A stretch of 11,269 nt of DNA, taken from NCBI GenBank assembly GCA_030640155.1, contig DAOWJX010000363.1:1-11269 (forward strand), written 5' to 3'. This DNA comes from Candidatus Aegiribacteria sp. Lineage in GTDB: Bacteria > Fermentibacterota > Fermentibacteria > Fermentibacterales > JCC-6. Of the stretch, positions 1-5,912 are shown in pieces. Numbering within the stretch: the first letter of the stretch is position 1; every line of letters begins with the position of its first letter. Below the pieces are notes generated by a model. The model was not told the origin of the DNA and did no database searches. It saw only the letters and a list, made by a program, of their open reading frames with translations. Both the position numbers and the translations under genes were made by a program.

Positions 1-390
1 AGCTGGTTCAACGCATCTCTGTACGGCTACCTTGAATACCATTTCAATTCTCCTGGTGCAAACGATCCTGAAGACTGGGACATAGCAGTAACCACTCCCG
101 CTTACACTGCAGGTAACATCTATCTTCTGGGCAGGCATTACCTCTCCCCTGGTATAACCTGGACGCCTATGCCGCTTCTGAACATCAGCGGTCAGACACT
201 TATCAACCTGACCGACCCATCCGCCTATGTAACCGTGACGTCAGAGTACAATATTACTGAGAACATCACACTGAACGCCGGAATCAGCAGAGGAGCGGGG
301 AAATCCTCCAGCAAAGAATCCGGAGAACTCCACTCTGAGTTCGGCTCCTGGCCAGGCACTTACTTCACCTCAGCAGCATGTTATTTTTAG
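1..390 (+). CDS. C-terminal part of an outer-membrane beta-barrel protein (5' end outside window)
   Basis: The frame is open from the first base to a TAG at 388-390, giving 129 residues with no credible internal start, so this is the 3' end of a larger gene. The translation alternates polar and hydrophobic residues in short strands separated by Gly/Asn/Asp/Ser turns. Examples are LNISGQTLINL and YVTVTSEYNI followed by ITLNAGISRG. It ends in Tyr-Phe, and a terminal aromatic residue is the usual C-terminal signal of outer-membrane beta-barrels. It is therefore probably a barrel in the outer membrane, perhaps porin-like, but the family cannot be named from this fragment. The gene stops 20 bases before the TTG start of the next gene on the same strand, so the two may share a transcript. 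Confidence 0.6.
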   Translation, partial: SWFNASLYGYLEYHFNSPGANDPEDWDIAVTTPAYTAGNIYLLGRHYLSPGITWTPMPLLNISGQTLINLTDPSAYVTVTSEYNITENITLNAGISRGAGKSSSKESGELHSEFGSWPGTYFTSAACYF

Positions 391-407
391 CATCTTAGCC
401 CGATGCT
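389..407 (+). terminator. Small hairpin between barrel gene and CPBP gene (weak terminator or leader structure)
   Basis: AGCATC (389-394) pairs perfectly with GATGCT (402-407) around a seven-base loop, and a T-G wobble can extend the stem by one pair. The stem begins inside the stop codon of the barrel gene and ends just before the TTG start at 411. Only a short ATTT follows, so this is a poor intrinsic terminator. It could equally modulate initiation of the downstream gene, or be chance. Confidence 0.25.
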
Positions 408-410
408 GAT

Positions 411-1073
411 TTGACAAGAACCCTCAATCGAAAGAACTTAGTATTGAAAGACGCTGCCAGGTTCAGGTTTCTTGCCGTTCTTCTACCATTCGGCAGTATT
501 GCAATAGGTATTTACCTGCTTCATTCCGCCTGGTGTGCAATCCTGTTCTATCATTCAGGTATTCTGCTCATTCTACTCATCAACGGACAATGGGATACCT
601 GGCGTAGCGTCTTCTCCGGCTGGAACAGTTATTCAGGTATCGGAATGTCACTTCTTCTTATCGGAAATGGACCCCTTTTCATTCTTCTGTGGCCGTTCAT
701 CTCTCTTCAGCCCGATATACTTTCTGAATCTCTTTCAAATCTGGGTCTGTCAGGAATATCATTGTGGATCTTCGCTGCCTGGTACGTTACTGTTCACCCG
801 ATTCTGGAGGAAGTTTTCTGGCGAAAATATCTTCTTTCCACAACCAGGCGGCTAACTCTGACTGACTGTGCTTTTGCTGCGTACCACGTACTCGTTCTCC
901 TGCTCTTCCTTCAATTGCACTGGGTGCTTGTCTCTTTCCTGGCTCTAACTCTAACGGCCTGGTTGCTGCGAAAACTTGCTGTGAGGTACCGGGGGCTGGC
1001 GATACCTATCGTCTCACACATGGCTGCCGGTCTCAGTACATTCGCCGCTATCTTCTTCCTGATTCATCTGTAA
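411..1073 (+). CDS. CPBP-family intramembrane glutamic protease (Abi/Rce1-like)
   Basis: The product is a 220-residue, very hydrophobic protein with about six or seven membrane segments. Family motifs are visible. EExxxR occurs as E133-E134-V-F-W-R138 and FxxxH as F155-A-A-Y-H159. A third-motif histidine is at H203 (SHMAAG), but the usual Asn/Asp four residues later is Gly207. CPBP proteins are Rce1-type glutamic proteases in the membrane; bacterial members act in prenyl-type processing, bacteriocin immunity or unknown roles, so the substrate here is open. The start is inferred: the frame opens after a TAG at 396-398, the only early start is TTG at 411, and no clear Shine-Dalgarno precedes it. 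A later TTG start is possible. The next genes are a NatAB-type exporter, which is the context in which CPBP domains are also found fused to permeases. A functional link is inferred. Confidence 0.75.
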   Translation: MTRTLNRKNLVLKDAARFRFLAVLLPFGSIAIGIYLLHSAWCAILFYHSGILLILLINGQWDTWRSVFSGWNSYSGIGMSLLLIGNGPLFILLWPFISLQPDILSESLSNLGLSGISLWIFAAWYVTVHPILEEVFWRKYLLSTTRRLTLTDCAFAAYHVLVLLLFLQLHWVLVSFLALTLTAWLLRKLAVRYRGLAIPIVSHMAAGLSTFAAIFFLIHL

Positions 1074-1180
1074 TGAGCGGAATCAGGCTTTGGTCGGAAT
1101 CTGTATTTTGCACGGGTTTATATATTCATGCAGATAAGGATGAGAAGTACTGGATGATAGCCCGGGAGGGTAATTGAAAA

Positions 1181-1954
1181 ATGATCGTCGTTAAAGATCT
1201 GTATAAAACCTTCAAGCTTGCAAAGAAACAGAAAAAAGAAAAGGGCAGCTCCTGTGCTGACGGTAAAGTACATGCTGTATCCGGCGTCAGTTTCGAATGC
1301 AGACCTGGACGGGTATTCTGTCTCCTCGGTCCCAACGGTGCCGGCAAGACCACAATTCTGCGCATGATAGCAACACTTATGAAACCTGACTCAGGAAGCA
1401 TTGAAGTAGCAGGATATGATACTGTAGAATCAGCTCAGAAGGTTCGTGCTCATCTTGGTTTTCTGACCGGATCTACCAAGCTCTACGATCGTTTGACTAC
1501 AAAGGAACTGGTCAAATACTATGCCGATCTTCACGGTATGAATAATACTGATTTCAATCGTCGCAAAGAAGAGCTTTTCGATCTACTGGACATGAATGAC
1601 TTTGCTGACAGGCGTATCGGTAAACTATCATCGGGAATGAAGCAGAAGGTCTCCATCGTACGAACAATTATACATGATCCCGATGTGGTGATCTTCGATG
1701 AACCGACAGTTGGCCTGGATGTTATCACTTCCCGGAGCATTATTGATCTTATCCACCGCTGTAAGAGTGAAAACAAAACGGTCATCTTTTCCACGCATAT
1801 AATGAGTGAAGTCAGTTCTATAAGCGATGATCTTGCCATTCTTCATGAAGGTAAACTCCTGTACAACGATAATTACCAGGCTTTCAAAAACAGGATGCAG
1901 ACCGGATCACTGGAGGAAGAATTCATTCGCATTCTGCAGGAGGATAAATCATGA
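1181..1954 (+). CDS. natA: NatA-like ABC transporter ATP-binding protein
   Basis: This 257-residue ATPase powers the membrane exporter encoded by the next gene. In order it shows Walker A GPNGAGKTT (50-58), signature LSSGMKQK (149-156), Walker B VVIFDEPTVGLD (169-180) and the H-loop histidine in STHIMSE (H206). All catalytic parts are present. Where many ABC proteins have the Q-loop glutamine this one reads GFLTGSTKLYDRLT (93-106), without Gln, which I believe is usual for NatA-like ATPases. A Lys-rich insert (residues 15-21) precedes the Walker A domain. ATG at 1181 is preceded by GGAGGG at 1165-1170, a slightly long spacing. The gene overlaps the permease start by four bases (ATGA at 1951-1954), which indicates coupled translation. 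The best-known NatAB system exports sodium in Bacillus, but the substrate here cannot be deduced, so the symbol marks similarity only. Confidence 0.85.
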   Translation: MIVVKDLYKTFKLAKKQKKEKGSSCADGKVHAVSGVSFECRPGRVFCLLGPNGAGKTTILRMIATLMKPDSGSIEVAGYDTVESAQKVRAHLGFLTGSTKLYDRLTTKELVKYYADLHGMNNTDFNRRKEELFDLLDMNDFADRRIGKLSSGMKQKVSIVRTIIHDPDVVIFDEPTVGLDVITSRSIIDLIHRCKSENKTVIFSTHIMSEVSSISDDLAILHEGKLLYNDNYQAFKNRMQTGSLEEEFIRILQEDKS

Positions 1955-3141
1955 AAACGATTATGACGATATTTCGGAAGGAACTGAAGGATTCTCTTCG
2001 AGATCGCCGCACCATCATAACCATGATTATTGTGCCATTGCTGATGTTTCCCGTGATGATCGGACTGACATCCAGATTCATCATGTCATACGAGGAAAAG
2101 GCTCAGGTCAGAGAGCTCAAAGTTGGCCTGCTTGCAGGAGAGAATGCCGTTGAATTCGTAGAGATGCTGGTTGAGCAGGAAAACATTCTCGTCTTTGAGG
2201 ATATTCAGCTTGAGGAGGGACAGGAACTCATCACATCAGACAGTCTCGATGCTTTTATCGTATTTCACGAGGAATTCGACAGGCAGATCAGCGAACTCGG
2301 TCAGGGTGAGATAGACTTCTATTTGAAGGAAACAGAGGAACGAGAGATTGAAATAAGACGGATCATGGAACTGTTTGGTGAATATGAAAACATGTTGCGC
2401 ATCGATCGATTTGAAACGCTGAACCTGGATATCACTATTATAGAAACCCTGTCTGTCTCGCAAGTAAATCTGGCAACTCCAAAGGAAAAGCTGGCCGATA
2501 TGGTTGGCGGTATTCTGCCATACATGTTCATCCTTTTCTGTTTCATGGGCAGCATGTATCCCTCCATCGATCTGGCTGCAGGAGAAAAGGAGCGCGGCAC
2601 ACTTGAAACCCTGCTGACCTCTCCGGTGAACAGGCTTCAGATCCTGATAGGCAAATTTGGAGTTGTAGTTCTTACCGGAATCAGTTCGGCTGCAGTTTCC
2701 CTGCTGGGTCTCTATCTTGGAATCAGGTATATCAGTTCGATTCCAGCAGAATTCATTGATATGGTAATGTCTATTCTGGAACCGGGATCCATACTCATTC
2801 TCCTGTCACTCCTGCTCCCGCTCTCTGTTTTCTTTGCGGGTCTGCTGCTTTCCATCTCCTTCACCTCGAGAACATATAAGGAAGCTCAGAGCAAGATCGG
2901 GCCTCTTTTCCCGGTCATAATCATTCCTGCATTTATTGGAATGATGCCAGGGATGAATCTGAACGCTTCGACGGCTCTGATCCCTATCCTCAATGTATCT
3001 CTGGCAACGAGAACGATCATTGCAGGTCAGGCAGATATCAGTATTATGTTAATTGTCTATCTCTCACTCGTGGTTTATGCGGGTGCTGCTTTATTCCTGT
3101 GCAGCAAAACATTCAGCAGAGAAAGCGCTATTCTCCAATGA
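1951..3141 (+). CDS. natB: NatB-like ABC-2 type transporter permease
   Basis: This 396-residue membrane protein is the partner of the ATPase just upstream. It has one N-terminal membrane segment (about 21-44), a largely polar, acidic extracytoplasmic domain (about 50-185), then about five further segments (187-207, 233-258, 277-303, 317-335, 362-385). The hallmark AGEKERGTLETLLTSPVNR at 210-228, after the second membrane segment, is typical of NatB/ABC-2 permeases, as is IPILNVSL near 344. AGGAGG at 1938-1943 lies seven bases before the ATG. Its stop codon overlaps the methyltransferase start as ATGA (3138-3141). Length and topology fit a complete permease. It lacks the C-terminal CPBP protease domain carried by some relatives; a separate CPBP gene lies upstream at 411-1073. 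Substrate unknown. Confidence 0.82.
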   Translation: MKTIMTIFRKELKDSLRDRRTIITMIIVPLLMFPVMIGLTSRFIMSYEEKAQVRELKVGLLAGENAVEFVEMLVEQENILVFEDIQLEEGQELITSDSLDAFIVFHEEFDRQISELGQGEIDFYLKETEEREIEIRRIMELFGEYENMLRIDRFETLNLDITIIETLSVSQVNLATPKEKLADMVGGILPYMFILFCFMGSMYPSIDLAAGEKERGTLETLLTSPVNRLQILIGKFGVVVLTGISSAAVSLLGLYLGIRYISSIPAEFIDMVMSILEPGSILILLSLLLPLSVFFAGLLLSISFTSRTYKEAQSKIGPLFPVIIIPAFIGMMPGMNLNASTALIPILNVSLATRTIIAGQADISIMLIVYLSLVVYAGAALFLCSKTFSRESAILQ

Positions 3142-3941
3142 ATTCAATAAATACAGCAGGAAATGATGACTACAGATCGAGCGCTGAGTTCTACGATTAT
3201 ATCCCGGTCTATGAAGGCAGGGACGATATCGATTACTATGTTGATCTGGCTGATAGGATCGGTGGTCCCGTTCTGGAACTCGGCTGCGGAACAGGAAGAG
3301 TACTCGTGCCGGTTGCTCAAACCGGATGCGAGATAACGGGGCTGGATCCGTCACCAGCAATGCTCGATATCTGCAGAAACAGGCTGAAAGAAGAAGATAC
3401 AGATCTGAGAAAACGGGTAATTCTCATTGAAGGGGATATGCGAAACTTCAATCTCGGAAAAAAATTCAGTCTGATAACGACTCCTTTCAGATCATTTCAG
3501 CACCTGGAAACTGTCGAGGACCAACTGAAAACTCTTGAGAATATTCATCATCATCTGAAGGATAACGGCGTTTTCGTGCTTGACCTTTTCAATCCCTCAA
3601 TGAAATACATTCTTGATGAGTCTCGAAGAGAGGAATTCGGTGATGAGTTGCCATTCGAACTGCCGGATGGTCGGAAAGTCACCAGGAAATTCAGGAATCC
3701 ATCCGTCGATCTCGCCAGGCAGCTGATCAGCTGTGAAATGATCTATCTTGCAGAGTATCCTGATGGGAGAACGGAAAGGATAGTGCATTCCTTCAAGATG
3801 AGATATCTTTTCAGATATGAGGCTGAACACCTTCTGGAGATGAGTGGTTTCAGGATTATGGAAGTTCTGGGTGCTTTTGACGGTTCCCCCTTTGGCGCAT
3901 CCTGGCCCGGGGAGCTGATAATTACAGCTGCCCTGGCCTAA
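3138..3941 (+). CDS. Class I SAM-dependent methyltransferase
   Basis: This 267-residue soluble protein has a Rossmann-type methyltransferase core. SAM-binding motif I is VLELGCGTGR (45-54). The acidic end of beta-2 is in ITGLDPSP (Asp70), a further acidic motif is EGDMR (98-102), and the beta-4 region is followed by LKDNGVFVLDLFNPS (140-154). The C-terminal half (DGSPFGASWPGELI, 248-261) resembles the Methyltransf_25-like group, whose substrates vary. I chose ATG at 3138 because it overlaps the permease stop as ATGA, the same coupling used at the previous junction. An in-frame GTG at 3099 would add 13 residues inside the permease gene and has no better ribosome site. Co-translation with NatAB suggests a linked role, for example modifying the exported compound or a membrane component. 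That is inference; the substrate is not recognisable. Confidence 0.82.
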   Translation: MNSINTAGNDDYRSSAEFYDYIPVYEGRDDIDYYVDLADRIGGPVLELGCGTGRVLVPVAQTGCEITGLDPSPAMLDICRNRLKEEDTDLRKRVILIEGDMRNFNLGKKFSLITTPFRSFQHLETVEDQLKTLENIHHHLKDNGVFVLDLFNPSMKYILDESRREEFGDELPFELPDGRKVTRKFRNPSVDLARQLISCEMIYLAEYPDGRTERIVHSFKMRYLFRYEAEHLLEMSGFRIMEVLGAFDGSPFGASWPGELIITAALA

Positions 3942-3950
3942 TGCCGCCCA

Positions 3951-3979
3951 TTGCACAATAAATCATAGATTCATATCTT
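3951..3979 (+). promoter_or_regulatory. Candidate sigma-70-type promoter for the YjbH-like gene
   Basis: TTGCAC at 3951-3956 and TATCTT at 3974-3979 are separated by 17 bases and lie 24 bases before the start codon, downstream of the methyltransferase stop. Four or five bases in each box match the consensus. It would start a new transcript for the 4003 gene and probably the 4974 gene. This is sequence resemblance only. Confidence 0.4.
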
Positions 3980-3990
3980 AATACGATGTT

Positions 3991-3997
3991 AGGAGGG
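3991..3997 (+). promoter_or_regulatory. Strong Shine-Dalgarno of the YjbH-like gene
   Basis: AGGAGGG ends five bases before ATG at 4003. It is one of the strongest ribosome sites in the window and fixes the start of the exported YjbH-like protein, consistent with the signal peptide that follows directly. Confidence 0.7.
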
Positions 3998-4002
3998 CTT
4001 GA

Positions 4003-4926
4003 ATGAAATTTGCATTAATCCTCTTTTTTATTGCAGGTATTACGGTATCCGTCAGTAACGCCGGTTCTCTTCCATTTTCCCGTTCAGGTCTTATTGACAC
4101 ACCAACCGCAACCGTGCTTCAGCATACACAGATAACAATTGGTGGTTCAATCACCGCCTTCAGTTATGAACTTGCTGACAGTACATCGGAAAGTGATTTT
4201 GCGATTGGCGGACACCTTGAAATAGGGCTTTTCAACAGGGCGCAAATAGGTGCAACCTGGCTCGGTGACGCAGGAATCTCGGGGAATGTCCGCGTGCTTG
4301 TCTTTAGAGAACGGATCAATACTCCAGCGCTGGCTGTAGGCTGCCAGAACATTATTGGAGAGAAGAACTACGAGTTCTTCAAGGATTCCGATGACTCCCT
4401 GTACCAATATGATGAGGATCAGAATTTCGCTGCCTATATCGTTATGACAAAAAATCTTGATTACATATTCGGAGTACCTGTTGAAGTGAACCTGGGTTAC
4501 GGTATAGGAAGGTTCAAACAGGGAGAAAACGCTGATGAAGATGGAATCAGCAATCCGGTCCGGGGGCTTTTCGGAGCCCTGAGTATTCACCCGGCTCACA
4601 ATGTTTCAATAATTATTGAGTGGGATGGAAGAGACGCCAATCTCGGTGCCTCCTACACCATGAACAGAAATGTCCGCTTCATGGCTGCTGTTGCAGAGTT
4701 GGAACAGCTGTCCAGAGGCAGTGATAGAAACCGTATGGATGTGATGCAGAACGTTAAATTCAGCATTGGGTTTGAATTCACTATAGGGCCTTTCCTGAAC
4801 CGCACCACTCTGGAGCCCTTCGAGCAACTGGGACATGATGTCGATTACGAACTCCTGAAACAGCTTGAAGAGATCAGATCTCACGCAAAAGAGGATATTG
4901 AAGAATTCGAGGATGATATTCCCTGA
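4003..4926 (+). CDS. YjbH-like exported beta-barrel protein (short form)
   Basis: This 307-residue protein begins with a clear signal peptide (residues 1-20, cleavage likely after SNA), so it is exported to the periplasm or outer membrane. The mature start contains SGLIDTPTA (28-36), a motif typical of YjbH-type proteins, which are linked to exopolysaccharide secretion in enterobacteria. The middle is made of alternating amphipathic strands with turns, as in a barrel, for example IGGHLEIGLFNRAQIGATWL and NVSIIIEWDGRDANLGASY. At 307 residues it is less than half the length of E. coli YjbH, so it matches only the barrel part. The last 45 residues are not barrel-like: a charged, acidic helix (ELLKQLEEIRSHAKEDIEEF) ends in DDIP, with no terminal aromatic residue. 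It probably shares a transcript with the gene 47 bases downstream. No polysaccharide genes are visible nearby. Confidence 0.6.
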   Translation: MKFALILFFIAGITVSVSNAGSLPFSRSGLIDTPTATVLQHTQITIGGSITAFSYELADSTSESDFAIGGHLEIGLFNRAQIGATWLGDAGISGNVRVLVFRERINTPALAVGCQNIIGEKNYEFFKDSDDSLYQYDEDQNFAAYIVMTKNLDYIFGVPVEVNLGYGIGRFKQGENADEDGISNPVRGLFGALSIHPAHNVSIIIEWDGRDANLGASYTMNRNVRFMAAVAELEQLSRGSDRNRMDVMQNVKFSIGFEFTIGPFLNRTTLEPFEQLGHDVDYELLKQLEEIRSHAKEDIEEFEDDIP

Positions 4927-4973
4927 TCTGATAAATCTGCTATCCGCTTGTCACAATCACAATTGGAGCATCC

Positions 4974-5840
4974 ATGAAAAGGAATTCAATATACATCTAT
5001 ACCGTTCTTAATCTTTTTCTCATCTTGCTGATCCCGTTACTTGTTTCAACGTGCAGTAATTCTTCTCCACTTGAGCCTGAAGGCGGATCAGGTAATGATT
5101 CCTTCACTATCGATCATTCCTGCTCCGATCTTCCTAAAATCCCGCTGGAGTGGATTAATTCTGTCCAGTCAGATTCAAAACTCCATTATGCTCACACATC
5201 CCATGGAGGTCAGCTCACTGTCGGTCTGGAAAGGATAGAAACAACAGATTCCACATACAGTGTCTCCATAGGTTCCTGCTTCCTCCCGGATGAGGATAAT
5301 GCCCTGTGCATCTTCGACGGACAGGAAAACGAGACCTATATCACTCCCGATCTTTTCTGGGGATCAGAAGAAGGAATGAATCTCACGAGGGGAGTGCTCG
5401 ACAATAATACTGATATCAATGTATGCATGTGGTGCTGGTGCTGTCAGATGGATAACTACGGAGAAGTTGAGGTTCAGGCTTATCTCGATTCAATGACTGT
5501 TCTTGAATCAGAGTATCCCGATATCAAATTCGTCTATATGACAGGAAACGCTCAAGCGACAGATGCAGAAGGATACAATCGTTACCTCAGAAATCAGCAG
5601 GTGCGCCAGTATTGTCAGAACAATAACAAGATCCTTTTTGATTTCGCGGATCTGGACTGCTGGTACAACTCCTCTGGTCAGTGGGAACAACACACTTACA
5701 GTTACGGTGGCAGCAATATACCTTCCGAGCACCCGCAATTCTACGGCAACGAGTCCGGTCACACCACATATGAAAGCTGCGAGCGGAAGGGACGAGCCGT
5801 CTGGTGGTTACTTGCCCTGATAGAAGGCTGGCCGGGCTAG
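4974..5840 (+). CDS. Cys-rich exported protein, SGNH/GDSL hydrolase-like family, probable lipoprotein
   Basis: The 288-residue product has a hydrophobic N-terminus (6-25) ending in LLVSTC. Cys27 could be lipidated, although Thr at -1 departs from the strict lipobox. A Ser/Gly/Pro/Glu-rich linker (28-43) follows. The body has HTSHGGQ (74-80), CMWCWCCQ (151-158), KFVYMTGN (185-192) and ILFDFADLDCW (220-230). From memory this set of motifs marks a family annotated as SGNH/GDSL hydrolase, whose members usually read WSWCGQ at the second motif. No canonical GDS serine motif is evident, so hydrolase activity is uncertain. There are ten cysteines beyond Cys27, four of them within the CMWCWCC patch. 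GGAG at 4965-4968 lies five bases before the ATG. The gene converges with the propeller lipoprotein gene at 5913-7202. Confidence 0.6.
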   Translation: MKRNSIYIYTVLNLFLILLIPLLVSTCSNSSPLEPEGGSGNDSFTIDHSCSDLPKIPLEWINSVQSDSKLHYAHTSHGGQLTVGLERIETTDSTYSVSIGSCFLPDEDNALCIFDGQENETYITPDLFWGSEEGMNLTRGVLDNNTDINVCMWCWCCQMDNYGEVEVQAYLDSMTVLESEYPDIKFVYMTGNAQATDAEGYNRYLRNQQVRQYCQNNNKILFDFADLDCWYNSSGQWEQHTYSYGGSNIPSEHPQFYGNESGHTTYESCERKGRAVWWLLALIEGWPG

Positions 5841-5855
5841 CCCGGATACTATCCG
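5832..5855. repeat. Two overlapping short hairpins in the convergent gap (possible bidirectional terminator)
   Basis: CCGGGCTAGCCCGG at 5832-5845 is a perfect palindrome (stem of five, CTAG loop) covering the TAG stop of the 4974 gene. It overlaps a second hairpin, CGGAT/ATCCG with a three-base loop, at 5843-5855. The two cannot form together. No T-run follows on either strand, so intrinsic termination is weakly supported, although the position between convergent genes suits it. Confidence 0.3.
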
Positions 5856-5883
5856 AAGAGACAGAACCACGCAGCCTGCCTGA
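5848..5883 (-). repeat. 36-bp near-copy of part of the DnaQ/GIY-YIG gene (relic or dispersed repeat, copy A)
   Basis: Bases 5848-5883 match 7636-7671 in the same orientation at 32 of 36 positions, including an 18-base exact stretch beginning at 5858 (GAGACAGAACCACGCAGC). On the minus strand copy A reads RQAAWFCLFG followed by TAG. The other copy reads RQAAWFCLLGW in the C-terminal region of the 8989-7340 gene. One of the four changes is a synonymous third-base change and one turns Trp into a stop. It may be the remnant of a lost paralogous gene end or one copy of a wider genomic repeat. Confidence 0.5.
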
Positions 5884-5912
5884 ACCACAGGACGATATGG
5901 GGTCGGGACCGC

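Noticed and set aside
535..855. Second-frame 106-codon open frame inside the CPBP gene
   Set aside because: It has no ribosome site or recognisable features and is fully inside a gene with conserved motifs in its own frame.
1108..1126. TTGCAC and TATATT before natA as a promoter
   Set aside because: The spacer is only seven bases, too short for a sigma-70 promoter. No better pair was found in the 107-base gap.
3099..3137. GTG start at 3099 for the methyltransferase
   Set aside because: It adds 13 residues buried in the permease gene and has no better ribosome site, whereas ATG at 3138 gives an ATGA overlap like the preceding junction.
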